Assembly: GCA_029961685.1 (NCBI GenBank)
Contig: JARWKL010000002.1
Span: 34,254,908-34,318,907, forward strand
DNA from: Aristolochia californica
Lineage: Eukaryota; Streptophyta; Magnoliopsida; Piperales; Aristolochiaceae
DNA length: 64,000 nt
Direction of reading: 5' to 3'
Of the stretch, positions 10,842-22,179 are shown piece after piece. Under the pieces are notes generated by a model. The model ran no database searches, was not told where the DNA came from, and saw only the letters and a program-made list of their open reading frames with translations. Position 1 is the first letter of the stretch. Each line of letters begins with the position of its first letter. The translations under genes were made by a program, and so were the position numbers.

Positions 10842-11156
10842 TGTTGAATTTATGGAAAAGAGAAAGACTTCATTGACTTGATCTAATATGAGTACATGAA
10901 GCCTTATTTATAATTGAGAAAATTAGTAGAATCTAATTACAATTAAACTACCCGTGTCCCAATTACTGCCAAATCTAACAGTTAAAGATAAGTCCTAACG
11001 TAATTAAATAACTCAACTTAAATAGAACACTAACATAACTAAAACACCTTTAAACTGAGACCTCTTTATGTGGGACTCATGTAAAAATCCACCATATTAA
11101 TTCTGGTCTCTTAGATCATTTCCAAAGTTGGTGTTACGGAGGATCTCATGCCAACA
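10842..11156 (-). repeat. L-family LTR shared by L1 and L2
   Basis: 315 bp, TGTTGAATTTATGG to GATCTCATGCCAACA as written. Matches 39751-40079. On the left it abuts the L1 PBS, and on the right it abuts a polypurine tract (GTTCCCCTCAAG here, i.e. CTTGAGGGGAAC on the minus strand). It is therefore at once the 5' LTR of L1 and the 3' LTR of L2. Confidence 0.85.
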
Positions 11157-11300
11157 GTTCCCCTCAAGTTAGTGCGTATAGATCTCAGATGCCCACCTTG
11201 CCAAGTGAGTTGTATGAATTTTTACTGCAGACTGCTTTTGTAATTATGTCAGCTAACTGATCTTTAGATTTAAGAAATGGGAATAAAATTATTTTAGATT
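11157..11300 (-). pseudogene. Copia RNase H C-terminal remnant in L2
   Basis: Minus frame reads 'KDQLADIITKAVCSKNS' then 'YNSLGKVGI', matching the last residues of copia RNase H (QVADIFTK... KLGI). It lies directly behind the polypurine tract. It shows that L is a copia derivative in which almost all of pol was replaced. Confidence 0.75.
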
Positions 11301-12300
11301 CAAAGTTTTTTTCCATGGTCTGATATGGTCTAGCTCATATATCTTCTCTTCTTCAGCGCTCCATCGAGTTCGATCGGCGGAAGTCTATTCCACGCCTGAG
11401 GGCCTCGAGATAATTGTACAATTTTTCAAGATAGTCACCGGTGTCACATGTCACTGCAGATCATACATTTGGGAGGTGTCATTGCCATCAATATATGTAA
11501 TAGTAATGTTGGTGGTCTAGGTCGGGGTTGAAGCTTTTCTCAAAGCTTCAGTCATTCTTGTGGGCAACTCGACCACGAGTAAAGGAGATTTAAGGAAATC
11601 ATCGTTCAAATACCCCAGCTTGTCTTTGCATGATATATTCATCTCGATGACCTGGGATAGGTCTGACTCAAGTCCAGTCCGAATCTAGTTCTGGTCGAGT
11701 TTTGGTCTGAGCCGAGTCTGGTCTAAGTCAAGTCTTGTCTGAATCTAGTCTAGGGTGAGTCTTGTCTGGTCTGGTCTGGTCTGTCCGAGTTTGAGTCTGA
11801 TCTGAATCTGGTCAAGGTCAAGTCTCATTTTGTCTGAGTCAAACTGCATCGACTACCCACTCTGTAGTCCGAAGACTCTGAATTGAGGGTATAGAAGGAG
11901 TTTGATGCTGGCGGGCCTTTGCTGCTGCTACTACTTACTCTTCCCCCATAGACCATCATTTCAAAATTCATCTTTTGTTTCAAAAATTTTGTTGGCTAGC
12001 ATTTTGGTACACAATTTGGAGTTCTTCACTACAGTTTTTGAAATCCGGGTACCCAGATAAGAAGTTTTCTTTGTTACTGTCCCATCTCTTCTCTTTTTAC
12101 GCAGCAAAGTGGTTTATCTTTCTTCAGATCTTGTGAAGAAATCGAGCCTTTGTTTTTTAGGCAGATTAGTTTAGCACTCTCACAACGAAATTTTGAGAAA
12201 TCGTCTCTCAAATGGTCTATTTGTCATCATATCTCATTTATGCTTGCAAATCATCGAGAGTAGATCATTTCATCACTGTGTTATTTAGACACGAGATATA
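11301..12300. other. L2 spacer with imperfect GTCTG repeats
   Basis: No gene recognised. From about 11655 to 11850 the sequence is a degenerate array of GTCTGG/GTCTGA/GAGTC units, and the rest is unremarkable. The L1 counterpart is missing because B begins there. Confidence 0.5.
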
Positions 12301-12355
12301 TGGCATTCTTTGCGAGCCACACATCGACACAAGAGACGTGGAAAGTATGTTTATG
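12301..12355 (-). pseudogene. RING-H2 (ATL-type) distal RING part, L2 copy
   Basis: Minus strand reads 'TFHVSCVDVWLAKNA', that is the H-F-H-x2-C-x-D-x-W-L core of an ATL RING-H2. The two final Zn ligands (C-P-x-C) appear as Tyr and Ser before a stop. It is separated from the proximal RING part (13384 onward) by element M. Confidence 0.75.
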
Positions 12356-12985
12356 TCTGATACTATTTTGATTTTCAAGCTTCAGATGGAAACAACAATG
12401 AGAACTTTCCAGCTCTGGTTGCTAGTGGAGAACTTCCAAAAATAATATCATTCTAGCAGAGAGTTTCCATAGGATCCTGCCATACCAATCAAGTTGATTT
12501 ATAGAACAGATCACCGAACAAGATCACCAGAGAGTTTCCATCAGGTTATGTCCCGAAGGTAATACAAATCAATCTTCCAAGCTTTCTTCCCAGTCATGGC
12601 TCAATTCCATGGCGACAAATCGGCCAACTTCACAACCTTGCCAAAGCAAGTGATGGCGATCAGAAGCATGATGGCAACAAGAAGGAAAAGCAGTTCGAGC
12701 TGGTGGCTCTGCCTTCTCGCGTCAGTAGCAAGCAGCGCAAACAAAAGGGCTTCGAATCCAACCCTAGTATGATGCTGTTATGCCAAGTCAACTCGGCTCA
12801 ACTCAGTTACAGGGAAAAACTAGTATGCAGTAGGAGAACGTAACGACCAATAAAATAAAAAAATGAATTCCAAACCAAGTTCCAAAAACTATAAAAAATA
12901 ACTATCAATATCAGAAAGAAAAAATGGGTTTCTGGAATCTTGAAAACCATACCTGTGAGTTCTGAAAATCAATGCTCTAATACTA
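12356..12985 (-). mobile_element. Truncated interior of element M
   Basis: 630 bp between the split RING halves, ending at a decayed PBS (12975-12985, GCTCTAATACTA for GCTCTGATACCA) beside the 12986-13383 LTR. No 3' LTR or polypurine tract is found on the left, so M is truncated. A plus-strand frame from ATG 12596 (MAQFHGDKSANFTTLPK) is short and not recognised. Confidence 0.55.
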
Positions 12986-13383
12986 TGTTGGAGAAAAAGA
13001 AAAAGACACCCATTGGGAGAAAACAGGAGGAAGAAGAGGTTATGGACTTGTTGATCCTTACCCTTCCCCTGACGCTCAATTTATAGATTAATCAAACTAC
13101 ATTATTATAATAATACCCCTGAACTTAGGGTTTAGGGTTTTAACCCTGGAAAATTAACCTAATTACATTAATGCCATCTCTATGAGATGACTCTTTATTT
13201 ACCATCCTACCATCATTGTATGGGGCTGTGGGCCTTCTCTTTGATCTACGGGCCTTGAGCTCGTCTTCTACATCTTTTGGGTGTATGGGCCTTCCTTGGT
13301 CGTATGGGCCTGAGCCCATCTTCTAACATAGTTGCACTTGTGGGCCTTCATTGGTCGTGTGGGCTTGGGCCCATCTTCCAACA
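12986..13383 (-). repeat. D-family LTR of element M
   Basis: Reverse complement of the D-type LTR: ends GGGCCCATCTTCCAACA here and carries the GGGTTTAGGGTTTTAACCC stretch and the GATGGCATTAATG block. A short internal duplication of the GGGCC...CCCATCTTCTAACA end lies at about 13268-13330. About 28 bases are missing near its 5' start compared with D. Confidence 0.75.
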
Positions 13384-13739
13384 ATGGCAAAAGGTGAGCC
13401 ATCTTTCTTTGCTCGACCACATCCAAGCAAACTGCGGACTCAGTCTCCTCCATCTTCGTTCCCTCCGACACCGGTAGCTTCTCAAGCTCCACAACCATCA
13501 GCCCCTTCGTCGACCGTGCCTTCACTGGCAGTGGTGGAGCTCTGCTTACTGTGTACCATATCAAAAACTACTACACCAAAAAACACCACTCTGATGCTAG
13601 CAAACAATAGCAGGATTGCCCAAAAAATTAGTACCCTCCATTCTCTACAGCCCTGGGAGAGAATGGATGGCTTCTCGGAGAAACCCATCACAGTCGCCGA
13701 AGGTCGCCTCCTAGTCGACCCATCCCTCACTAAATCCAT
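13384..13739 (-). pseudogene. RING-H2 (ATL-type) N-terminal and proximal RING, L2 copy
   Basis: Minus strand, second copy of the ATL-like gene. Frame from 13739 reads 'MDLVRDGSTRRRPSATVMGF'. A strongly hydrophobic stretch follows (WRVLIFWAILLLFASIRVVF), which fits the ATL membrane span. In a neighbouring frame comes 'KARSTKGLMVVELEKLPVSE', then 'ESAVCLDVVEQRKMAHLLP', where the first RING cysteine has become Ser. The rest of the RING lies at 12301-12355. Homology to ATL23/24-type ligases is by motif order only. Non-functional. Confidence 0.7.
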
Positions 13740-13883
13740 CTTTGTGCTTTAACTCAACTTGATGGATTTTGCAAAGGGGATGCCCCATCATGATGATAAT
13801 GATGATAGTGGCTGGTGCCATAGGCAAGAACATTATGATATTGCAAACAAGGCCGCTACCCCCACCACTTAAGTCAAAGACAT
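13740..13883. other. L2 unknown segment, first part
   Basis: Continues the conserved segment described at 10100-10780. It ends with GACAT, the left half of the target duplication of G (right half GACGT at 28239-28243). Confidence 0.6.
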
Positions 13884-13899
13884 TGTTGAATTTAGGATC

Positions 13900-14150
13900 T
13901 GTTGGAAGACAAGGCCCAAGCCCACACGATCAAGGTAGGCACACATATCACAGTGTATTAGAAGATGGGCCCAAGCCCATAAGACCAAGGAAGACCCATG
14001 CTTCCAAGAGAAATAGAAGACGGGCTCAAGGACAATAGATTAAGGAGAAGGCCCATAGGCCCACATACATCGATGGCAGGATGGTAAATAAAGGGTCATC
14101 TCATAGGGATAGTATTGATGTAATTATGTTAAAGTTCTAGGGTTAAAACC
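13900..14150 (+). repeat. 5' LTR of D, first part
   Basis: Starts TGTTGGAAGACAAGGCC and is interrupted by C at AAACC. Rich in GGCCCAAGCCC and GGCCCATA motifs. The second part is 19936-20127. Confidence 0.9.
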
Positions 14151-14523
14151 TATTGGAAGATGGGCTCAAGCCCACAAGCTCAAGGGTAGAAACTCACATG
14201 TCAAAGGAGTTGCACATGTGTGAATTATGATACTTCACTTAAAGATGGCATAGAGGTGTAAATATGTGTTCTTTTTATGTCTTTTATTTCAACAAGTTGT
14301 AGCCCTAAGGGCATTGTAAAGACTATAAATAATGGCATTGGCTAAGAGGTAGAGCATTGAAGCACTCTCCTTTCTTTCCACAAATTCGTCTTGCCCTCAT
14401 TTTCACTTTGACGCAAACTTCTTTTCCCTTAATCCAAACTGTCCTTCTTCTTCTCCTCTCCTTCTCTCTTCTTCTTCTTCCTTGTTGATCTAAAGTTCCT
14501 TTCATGAGATCCTAAATTCCACA
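14151..14523 (+). repeat. 5' LTR of C
   Basis: 373 bp, TATTGGAAGATGGG to CCTAAATTCCACA. A TATA box (TATAAAT, 14324-14330) and a downstream pyrimidine-rich leader suggest a transcription start around 14355. Matches 19550-19935 closely. Confidence 0.92.
14324..14330 (+). promoter_or_regulatory. TATA box of the C LTR
   Basis: TATAAAT in a GC-poor context, duplicated in the 3' LTR (about 19722-19728). It is the only clear core promoter element in the LTR. Confidence 0.55.
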
Positions 14524-14537
14524 TGGTATCAGAGCAA
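14524..14537 (+). other. Primer binding site of C
   Basis: TGGTATCAGAGCAA immediately after the 5' LTR, complementary to initiator tRNA-Met. Confidence 0.9.
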
Positions 14538-15421
14538 GGAGTGTAGGATCTCTCTTGATGAAGTTATTATGGAATCTGTTCAAGAAGTTGTAAAAGAAGG
14601 AGTTCAGTCCTGAAGAAATAAGTTCATTCTCTTCTTATTTACATTTTATTTCCTTTCCTTATTTACATACTCCTCTTTACTTTTTTTTTCTACTTCTTGA
14701 ACTTTGAATCACATCAAGTCAAGATAAATCTTTATATATTGTGAAGATTTATTTTTATGACTAAATTGATGTTATAATCTTGATCTTCTTGTAAATTAAT
14801 TACAATGTGATCAAGATCATTTGTTGTTTGTGTCTTATTAAGATTGATGGGTGAGATTCAATTACCTTTATGTAACTTGGATCAATGTCATTTGAGGTAG
14901 ATTTCCAGCACATGTTGCTGTAACTTCTCCTACTTAATGTTCCTCATGGGTTTGTGTTATGTTGTTGGATGCCCACTATATGTTTGTGAAATTCCAGAAG
15001 CCATTTACCCTTTGTAGTTCCTTTTGAACTTCAACAATTGAATTTTTTTTTTACGTTGAAGTATCCCATGAGTTGAAGATAAATTTCTTCCAAGTATCTT
15101 GATTTGCCTTTAAATCTTCTCTAAATATTTTCTCTATCTGTCTATTTGTGTTGGATTTTGGATTAAGGCCTAATCGGTTGCATCTACCTTCTTCTATTTG
15201 TTTTTAAGAATACAAGAGGAGTTGAGTGATGGCTGGATGTTATTCTCACTTGCTAAAGGCACAAAGTTTTTGATAATTTGGTGCTTGCTCTCGTGAAAGA
15301 AATTGGTTCTTGTTCTCTTTTTTGGTTACTAATTTGGTCCACAGGTTCTTCAAATTACATTGAGTAATTGTTCTTCGAAGAAGGCCCCTTACCTTGACCT
15401 CCACATTTGATTTTCCTCATC
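14538..15421 (+). other. 5' leader of C
   Basis: About 880 bp, T-rich, between PBS and gag. No long frame. Homologous to the B leader, so its length is a family trait. Confidence 0.85.
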
Positions 15422-18400
15422 ATGGAGAGTGGACACAACAGTAATAAGAGTGATATACTCCGTATTACTAAAATTCCACTTAGTGGTCTCTCCAATTACC
15501 TGAGCTGGTCACAATCGGTTTGGAGGGTTCTTATTACTCTTGACCTCTTAAGCCACGTTATTAAATTTTCTCCTCCGATTGATGAAGAAGATGAGACCTA
15601 CCACAAGTGGGTTAAGGATGATAACATGGTGATAAGTTGGGTCATCAATAGCATGGAAGAGCATGTGGCCAACAATGTGGTCCACTTGGAAACCGCCAAG
15701 GACATATGGGACACTTGTGCAAAGCTTTACTCAAGTACTGCATCATTACAAAAAATATATGATGTCTTACAAAATATGTTGCATACGAGACTTGGAGATA
15801 ATATTCACGAATTTTTAGCACAGTTTCGAGGCCTTCTCCAAGAATGGAAACTAGCTCAGCCATACTCCACTGATATTGCCGTTCAAGAATGACAACGAGA
15901 AGCTTTGGCAGCAGCCATTTGCTAATCGAATATTAAACCTTACCTTGAGGTTGCTAAAACTCAGCTTCTAAGTTCTTCTGTTCTTCCATCCTTCGATGAC
16001 ATTAGTGCTACATTACTTTGGATACCAGATCCATCCCCTCCTTCTCTTATTGATGCCCCATCGGTGATGTTCTCCGGCAATCGGGGTACTTCTTCCTCAT
16101 ACCTCGGATGGGGCAGAAATATGAGAGGGGGTCGAACTACGAGAGGGGCTGAAAATAGAGGTGGTAGAACGGGTCCAAATTCTTCCCGTACTGAGCCTCA
16201 AATTTGCACTTACTGTGGTGGTCAAAACCACCTTGTGGCAACATGTTGGAAACTTCATGGCAAGCCTGATTGGAACACGGCTAACCCAGTCTCTGTTAGC
16301 GTTGAGAAACAAGAAGATAAGGCTGAATCATCCTCTGGAAATGTGACTCTTACTACTGAAGACTATGTTGCCTTTCAGAAAATGAAGTCCTTCATGGAAT
16401 CATCTATTCCCTCATCATCTACTGCTGCCACTACTATTGCCTCAGGTATGCTTTCTTCCTCTTCCTCTTGGATCATCGACTCCGGGGCTCCGAACATCTA
16501 TCAAGTAACAAACACTTGTTGCAGTCCTTGTCTCCTTGTTATCGTCAAAAATTTGTTACTATTGCTAAAGGTACCCAAACCAAGGTCCTTGGCAAAGGTT
16601 CCTCCTCTCTTACCTCATCTATTCCCCTTCACGATGTTTTGTTTGTCCCTCAATTTCCTTTAAATTTGCTCTCGGTTAGTCAATTAACCAAACATTTAAA
16701 TTGCTCTATCACCTTCTCACCGTCTTCTTGTATATTTCAGGATCTCACTACGTAGCAGGTGATTGGTGGTGGCCATGAAAAGGGGGGTTTGTACTACTTC
16801 ACTCTTCCACCATTAGCTGCATTATCATCCACTACATCCGAGGCCCAACTTTGGCACAATCGTCTTCGTCATCCGTCTACCCCTTCACTTCGTTCTTTGC
16901 TTCCGTCCTTAAAAGAACTTTCTATTTTCAGTTGTGAGGTTTGTCAATTAAGTAAACATATTAGGAGTACATATTCTCCTCATCTTAGAACTACAAGTAC
17001 TGCTCCTATTGAGCTAATACATTCTGATGTATGGGGACCATCATGTGTCTCAAATATTTCTCAAGTTAAATATTTTCTCATTTTTGTTGATGATTTTACT
17101 CAAGAGACTTGGTTATATTTATTTAAAGAGCGTTCAGAAATTCTTCCTTTTTTTAAAAAATTTCATGCTATGGTCTTGACACAATTTGGGAAGAAAATTC
17201 AAATCCTTAGATCTGATAATGCTAAGGAATACATGTCTCATGAATTCAAATCATTTTGTGAGAGTAATGGGCTTATTCATCAAACATCATGTGCCTATAC
17301 ACCTCAACAAAATGGTGTTGCTGAAAGGAAGAATCGTCATCCTCTTGAAGTTGCTCGGGGCCTCCTCTACTCCATGAATGTACCCAATTTCTATTGGCCT
17401 CATGCTATACTTACAACATGCTTTCTTATTAATAGGTTACCTTCATCAGTCCTTCATCATAAAACTCCTTACTCTATGTTATTTAATGGTGAAGATCCTT
17501 TTTCTATTCCTTTGAAAGTGTTTGGATGTACGTGTTTTGTTCATGTTACATCCCCACATAAAAATAAATTTGATCCTCAGTCTATGAGGTGCATATTTTT
17601 GGGGTACTCTCGCACCCAGAAAGGTTATGTCTGTTACAATCCTACCCTTTGGAGGATGTTTATCTCTAGGGATGTGACTTTCTTTGAGGACACCTCCTTC
17701 TACTCCTCCCATGATGCTCCTCCAGGATGGACTTGTCCTTCTACTACTCCTTGTCCGCTTGTGCCTTTTAATCTTGAAGTTAACCCATCCCCTGATGCAC
17801 TGGCCGTATCTTCACCTGTGGAGTTGTCGGATCCACCAAAGGTAAGTCCTTCTCCTCCTCTGTATGGGCCTAAATTTGATACTCGGCCTATTTCTTTAAG
17901 AAAGGAACGTCATTCTTGTACTACTTCACATCCTATCTCAAATTTTATGTCTCACCATCGCTTGTCTTCCGAGTGTTTTCAGTTCCTTGCGTCTCTTTCT
18001 TGTACTTCAATTCCACAATCGTATCAGGAGGCTCTGAGGCATCCAGGATGGAAGGCGACTATGGATGAAGAAATGCACGCCATAAACGAAAATCAAACCT
18101 AGTCCTTAACATCTCTCCCGAAAGGTAAAAGACCGATTGGTTGTAGATGAGATTTTTCGGTAAAATATAATCCGGATGGATCGATTGCTTGTCTTAACGC
18201 TCAACTCGTTGCTAAGGGCTATACGTATTGTTGTGGGATAGATTATGAGGAGACTTTCTCTCTTGTTGCAAAATTGAATTCGGTACACATCATTTGGTCT
18301 ATTGCTGCTAACTCCTCATGGCCCGTCTATCAATTGGAAGTTAAAAATGCTTTTTTAAATGTTGATATAAGTTAGGAAATTTATATGGTCCAACCACCTG

Positions 18401-19542
18401 GTTATGTGGTTGAGGGGGAGTCAGTATGCCATTTAAAAAAATATTTATATGGGCTTAAGCAGTCCCCTCGAGCGTGGTTTGATAAATTTAGTCAAACACT
18501 TCTATGGTTTGGTTTTCATCGGTGCTCGATTGATCCTTCTGTATATTATAAATATACGGTCAAAGGAAAAATATTATTGGCCGTATATGTGGATGATATT
18601 ATCTTAACCGGTGATGATGCTTTGAGCATACAAGAGGTGAAGAAGATGATATGTCAAGAATTCAAGACTAAAGACCTTGGTATGCTTAAATATTTTTTGG
18701 GTATAGAAGTTCTTCAATCCAAACATGGGATAATATTATCTCAAAGGAAATATGTCTTGGATCTCCTTGAAGAACTAGGAATGAAGGGTTGTAGACCAAT
18801 TCACACACCTATGGATACAAATGTAAAATTATGTGCCACAAATGAAGAAGATATTGATATTGGCAAATATCAAAGACTCGTGGGAAAACTGATTTATCTC
18901 ACGGTAACTAGACCAGACATATCATATGCTGTAACTGTGGTGAATCAATTCATGCACAAACCATAAATTACCCACTGGCAAGCTTTAGAGAGAATATTAT
19001 GTTATCTAAAAGGAGCTCCAGGAAGGGGTTTGATGTATAAAAAACACGGGCACTTCAATATAGAAGGCTTCTCAGATGCAGATTGGGCTGGATCACCTAT
19101 TGATAGAAAATCTACATCAGGATATTGTACTCTGGTTGGAGGAAACTTGGTTACATGGAAAAGTAAGAAGCAAAATGTGGTTGCAAGATCTAGCACCAAA
19201 GCCGAATACAGAGCTATGGCCCATACCGTTAGTGAACTTTTATGGGTTAGGACCCTTCTTACCAAACTAGGTTTTTATAAAAAAGGGTCCATGGGTCTGC
19301 ATTGTGATAATCAAGCAGCCATTCATATTACTTCAAATCCAGTTTTTCATGAAAGAACTAAACATATTGAGGTGGATTGTCATTTTATATGGGAGAAGTT
19401 TCAAGCAGGAATAATCTCTCTCAAACATGTGTCATCTCAAGAGCAAGTAGCTGATATTCTCACTAAACCTATTACATCTAAAATCCTATCATTTATATGT
19501 GGCAAGCTGAGTATTTTTTATGTCTTTTCTCCTCTAGCTTGA
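15422..19542 (+). pseudogene. Gag-pol pseudogene of copia C
   Basis: A nearly continuous copia polyprotein. Gag starts at ATG 15422 (MESGHNSNKSDI). The zinc knuckle CTYCGGQNHLVATC is at 16205-16246. Protease WIIDSGA (16469-16489) is followed by a frameshift. The pre-integrase block LWHNRLRHPSTPS is near 16852. Integrase has HSDVWGP (17020), RSDNAKEY (17211) and NGVAERKNRH (17311), with the catalytic D, D, E spaced as expected. RT keeps YVDDIILTG (18586). RNase H keeps FSDADWAG, KAEYRAM and HCDNQAA, and pol ends at 19542 just before the polypurine tract. Breaks are in-frame stops at 15889, 15922, 16753, 18100, 18148, 18373 and 18963 plus the protease frameshift. All catalytic motifs survive, so loss is recent relative to the other copies. 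Confidence 0.95.
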
Positions 19543-19549
19543 GGGGGAG
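19543..19549 (+). other. Polypurine tract of C
   Basis: GAGGGGGAG abuts the 3' LTR (tract 19541-19549 overlaps the pol stop TGA). Confidence 0.85.
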
Positions 19550-19935
19550 TGTTGGAAGATGGGTTGAAGCCCACAATCTCAAGGCAAGAAACTCACACGT
19601 CAAAGGAGTTTCACATGTGTGAATTATGATACTTCACTTAAAGATGGCATAGAGGTGTAAATATGTGTTCTTTTTATGTCTTTTATTTCAACAAGTTGTA
19701 GCCCTAAGGCCATTGTAAAGACTATAAATAAAGGCATTGGCTAAGAGGTAGAGCATTGAAGCACTCCTCTCTTTCCACAAATTCGTCCAGCCCTCATTTT
19801 CATTTTGACGCAAACCTCTTTTCCCTTAATCCAAACTCTCTCCTTCCACGTCCTTCTTCTTCTCCTCTCCTTCTCTCTTCTTCTTCTTCTTCCTTGTTGA
19901 TCTAAAGTTCCTTTCATGAAATCCTAAATTCCACA
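19550..19935 (+). repeat. 3' LTR of C
   Basis: 386 bp with intact TG...CA ends, followed by AAACC. It differs from the 5' LTR by short indels in the CTTCTT tract and scattered substitutions. Confidence 0.92.
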
Positions 19936-20127
19936 AAACCCTATACCCTAAACCCTAAGTTCAAGGGTATTATTATAATATAGTAGTTTCATAAATCTAT
20001 AAATAGAGCTTCAAGGGGAGGGTAAGGAACAATCAATTCCATAACCCTTCTTCCTCCAGTTTTCTCCCAATGGATTTCTTTCTCTTTTTCTCCATGAGCT
20101 AAATTCACGGAGTCTTGAAAATCAACA
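19936..20127 (+). repeat. 5' LTR of D, second part
   Basis: Resumes after C with AAACCCTATACCCTAAACCC, carries a TATA box (TATAAATAG, 19998-20006) and ends GAAAATCAACA. The PBS TGGTATCAGAGCTTC follows at 20128. Confidence 0.9.
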
Positions 20128-20142
20128 TGGTATCAGAGCTTC
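20128..20142 (+). other. Primer binding site of D
   Basis: TGGTATCAGAGCTTC directly after the LTR end. Confidence 0.88.
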
Positions 20143-20562
20143 GATTTTTCAAGACTCCTGCTATGGTTTTTCAGGTTCATTCTCCCTTGTGTTTTTTTTC
20201 CATAGTTGATATTTGTTTTTTTTCTGTTTAATCCTTTTTTTTCTACTGCTACTCTCTTCGTGAGCAATTGCTAGTTCCTTAATTTTTTTTGTCTTCTTCT
20301 CTTCTTGCTAGTTATTATTGTTGTCTTGCATATCTTTGCTCGTCGTTGGATCCGACCGTCTCTACTACTGACGGGAGTTTATCATCTGTCGGAAAGGTTG
20401 GTATTTGGTCTTTGTTGATTTGCCATCAATGCATAAATCTTGTTTGGAAAATAATCGGCCTTGTCATACCTTCGTTAGCCCTTCCTTTACTCGGAAAGAT
20501 CCAGCTCTGTCTCTTCGTGTTATGTTTGCTAGCTGGGACTGCTTTCTCTGTTGGCTTTCTTC
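20143..20562 (+). other. D interior before the NF-YB piece
   Basis: T-rich leader to about 20320, then a stretch with open plus-strand frames (to 20567) that match no family I know. It could be part of the captured transcript (intron or neighbouring gene), since it joins the NF-YB exon without a visible boundary. Confidence 0.45.
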
Positions 20563-20778
20563 GGTAGCCTCCCCGGTGATGAAACTAATGAACTCCGAGA
20601 CGCACTCCTACACTGTCTCCTTGGCGTCCTTGGACATCTTTGCGTTCATCAACAACGCCTTCTTCATGATTAGACTCATGTTAGCGAGCGGAAGGAACCT
20701 GTCCTGCTCCCTCGGCTAGAAATCGCTATTAGCGTTGTTGTTATTTTGTCCCCCCGATTCGTTGTATGAGTCTGCCAT
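20563..20778 (-). pseudogene. NF-YB: NF-YB (CCAAT-binding subunit B) first-exon fragment
   Basis: Minus-strand frame from ATG at 20776-20778, 72 codons with no frameshift. It begins MADSYNESGGQNNNNANSDF, the usual acidic/Asn-rich N-terminus of plant non-LEC1 NF-YB. The histone-fold start [20 protein letters not shown] follows, then [12 protein letters not shown] and ECVSEFISFITGEA. In NF-YB proteins this block forms helices alpha-1 and alpha-2, which pair with NF-YC. Two in-frame stops (codons 21 and 57) and several substitutions (ANVSRIM to ANMSLIM, PANAK to LMNAK) mark it as dead. The rest of the histone fold is absent. The fragment is antisense to element D, so it was picked up in reverse. 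Confidence 0.92.
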
Positions 20779-21568
20779 TTGGAAACATTATGTCAGTCAA
20801 TCAGGAAGAGTCTCTGTTGGTTTTTCTATTTTTCTACTGTTTCCGTTTTGTTGGTTGGCAGAACATCGCGGAAAATCATCCGAGTTCCTTCTACTGCTAG
20901 GCTAACTTCGAAAAGAATTATTTGGAAACCTCTTCTGCAGATTTTTTGGAAACTAATCTTCTGGATTGATTTATTTTGGGAAGTCTCTCGTTGTTGTCCC
21001 ATTTATGCTCAGCGCTAGCTCTGCGTCGGGGAAGAAGAGGAATGGAAACTTTCCTCTGGAGTTTCTTCCAAGCAATGTTTCTGCTGGAAGCAGGGAGGAA
21101 GACAATGTTACTATTTAAAAATTAAATGTTTCCTAACTTAGGAAACGTATGCAACCTGGACTCACCCGAGTCAACCCAGCCGGCCCAAGTCAAGCCAGTG
21201 CTGAGTTAACTCAGCCAACCACTCTTTCGTTCCAGACCGAGTCAACCCATACCAACTCGGGTTTGGGTCAACCTGACTTGGGCCACTTAATTTTTGCCTC
21301 GAGTTGCATGCCAAACATTTTGGCGTTACTCGGTAAATTTGTTTTTTGGCTGGATTAATATTTTTTTAAGAATTGATAGATTATTCCTTGGTCATCATAT
21401 TATTTGGTCTAGATATGTGCATTGGACTATTTTATGGGTTATTTTACAAGAATTGTTTTGGGTCGTGTTAAGTGGGTCCAAGCCAAACCCATTTAAGCTG
21501 CTACTATTGTGTCTCTTTTGATGAGACAGTATTATTGAAGAAGAGGTAGCCTCATACCATTATTTAAT
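20779..21568 (+). other. D interior between NF-YB and the minisatellite
   Basis: About 790 bp without a recognised gene. The part just right of 20778 may be 5' untranslated or promoter sequence of the captured NF-YB gene. Around 21150-21290 there are repeated CGAGTCAACCC motifs. From about 21498 it matches E. Confidence 0.45.
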
Positions 21569-21900
21569 GTCAACCCAGTCAAAAATATCAAAAAGAAATT
21601 TGTTGAGAGTCCATGACGGAGGAACTTATTGTTATATTTATTGTCAACCCCTTAAAAAATATCAATTTGTTTTTGTTGGGAGTCCATGACGGAGAAACTT
21701 ATTGGTATATTTATTGTCAACCCCTTCAAAAATATTAATTTTTTGTGGTTGGGTGTCCATGACGGAGGAACTTTATCCCGTCAAAAATATCAAAATATTT
21801 TTGGTTGGAAGTCCATGACAGAGGAACTTTATCCCCATAAAAAATATCAGTTTTTTGTGGTTGGAAGTCCATGACAGAGGAACTTATTGTTATATTTATG
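21569..21900 (+). repeat. Minisatellite in D
   Basis: Five units sharing GTCCATGACGGAGGAACTT and (C)AAAAATATCAA. The CCATGAC anchor occurs near 21611, 21684, 21757, 21813 and 21869, so spacings are 73, 73, 56 and 56. The short units lack a TATATTTATTGTC segment. Confidence 0.85.
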
Positions 21901-22179
21901 TTACTTCCCCCCATTAATATCATATTTTACTCTACCACTTGAGAGTCGTTGTCCTGTTGAGGGACACGGTAGTGGAGGTGGACACTTCAGAGCAATGTCT
22001 TCGTGGCTAGGAGTGATTTACTCTCAATGATATTATACCAGCTGAGCCTCATAAATGAGAGCACCAGCGTGAGGTGGAGTGTTGGAAGATGAAGGCATAT
22101 TATACAAGAAAGATTTTATACATCATTTTCAACAAGCTAGGAGTTCATGTCATTCTCTCACCCCCAGCTTGAGGGGGAG
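21901..22179 (+). other. D 3' interior and polypurine tract
   Basis: Contains GAGAGTCGTTGTCCT and a first GAGGTGGAGTGTTGGAAGATG (about 22072), which mimics a polypurine tract plus LTR start. The real tract TGAGGGGGAG is at 22170-22179. Shared with E (8880-9211). No gene. Confidence 0.75.

Larger units (their letters stand above)
14151..19935 (+). mobile_element. Copia element C (full length, plus strand)
   Basis: 5' LTR 14151-14523, 3' LTR 19550-19935, perfect target duplication AAACC (14146-14150 and 19936-19940), PBS, leader, gag-pol and polypurine tract in order. It is the best preserved and, by nesting, the youngest of the C-D-G-L2 series. The first base pair of the 5' LTR reads TA instead of TG. 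Same family as B. Confidence 0.95.

Noticed and set aside
11655..11850. CRISPR-like or satellite array
   Set aside because: Units are short, degenerate GTCTG repeats without spacer structure, in a plant retroelement interior.
20289..20567. Hydrophobic 92-aa plus frame in D as a membrane protein
   Set aside because: Its right end overlaps the reverse-strand NF-YB exon, and the rest is T-rich leader, which yields Leu/Phe-rich peptides by composition.
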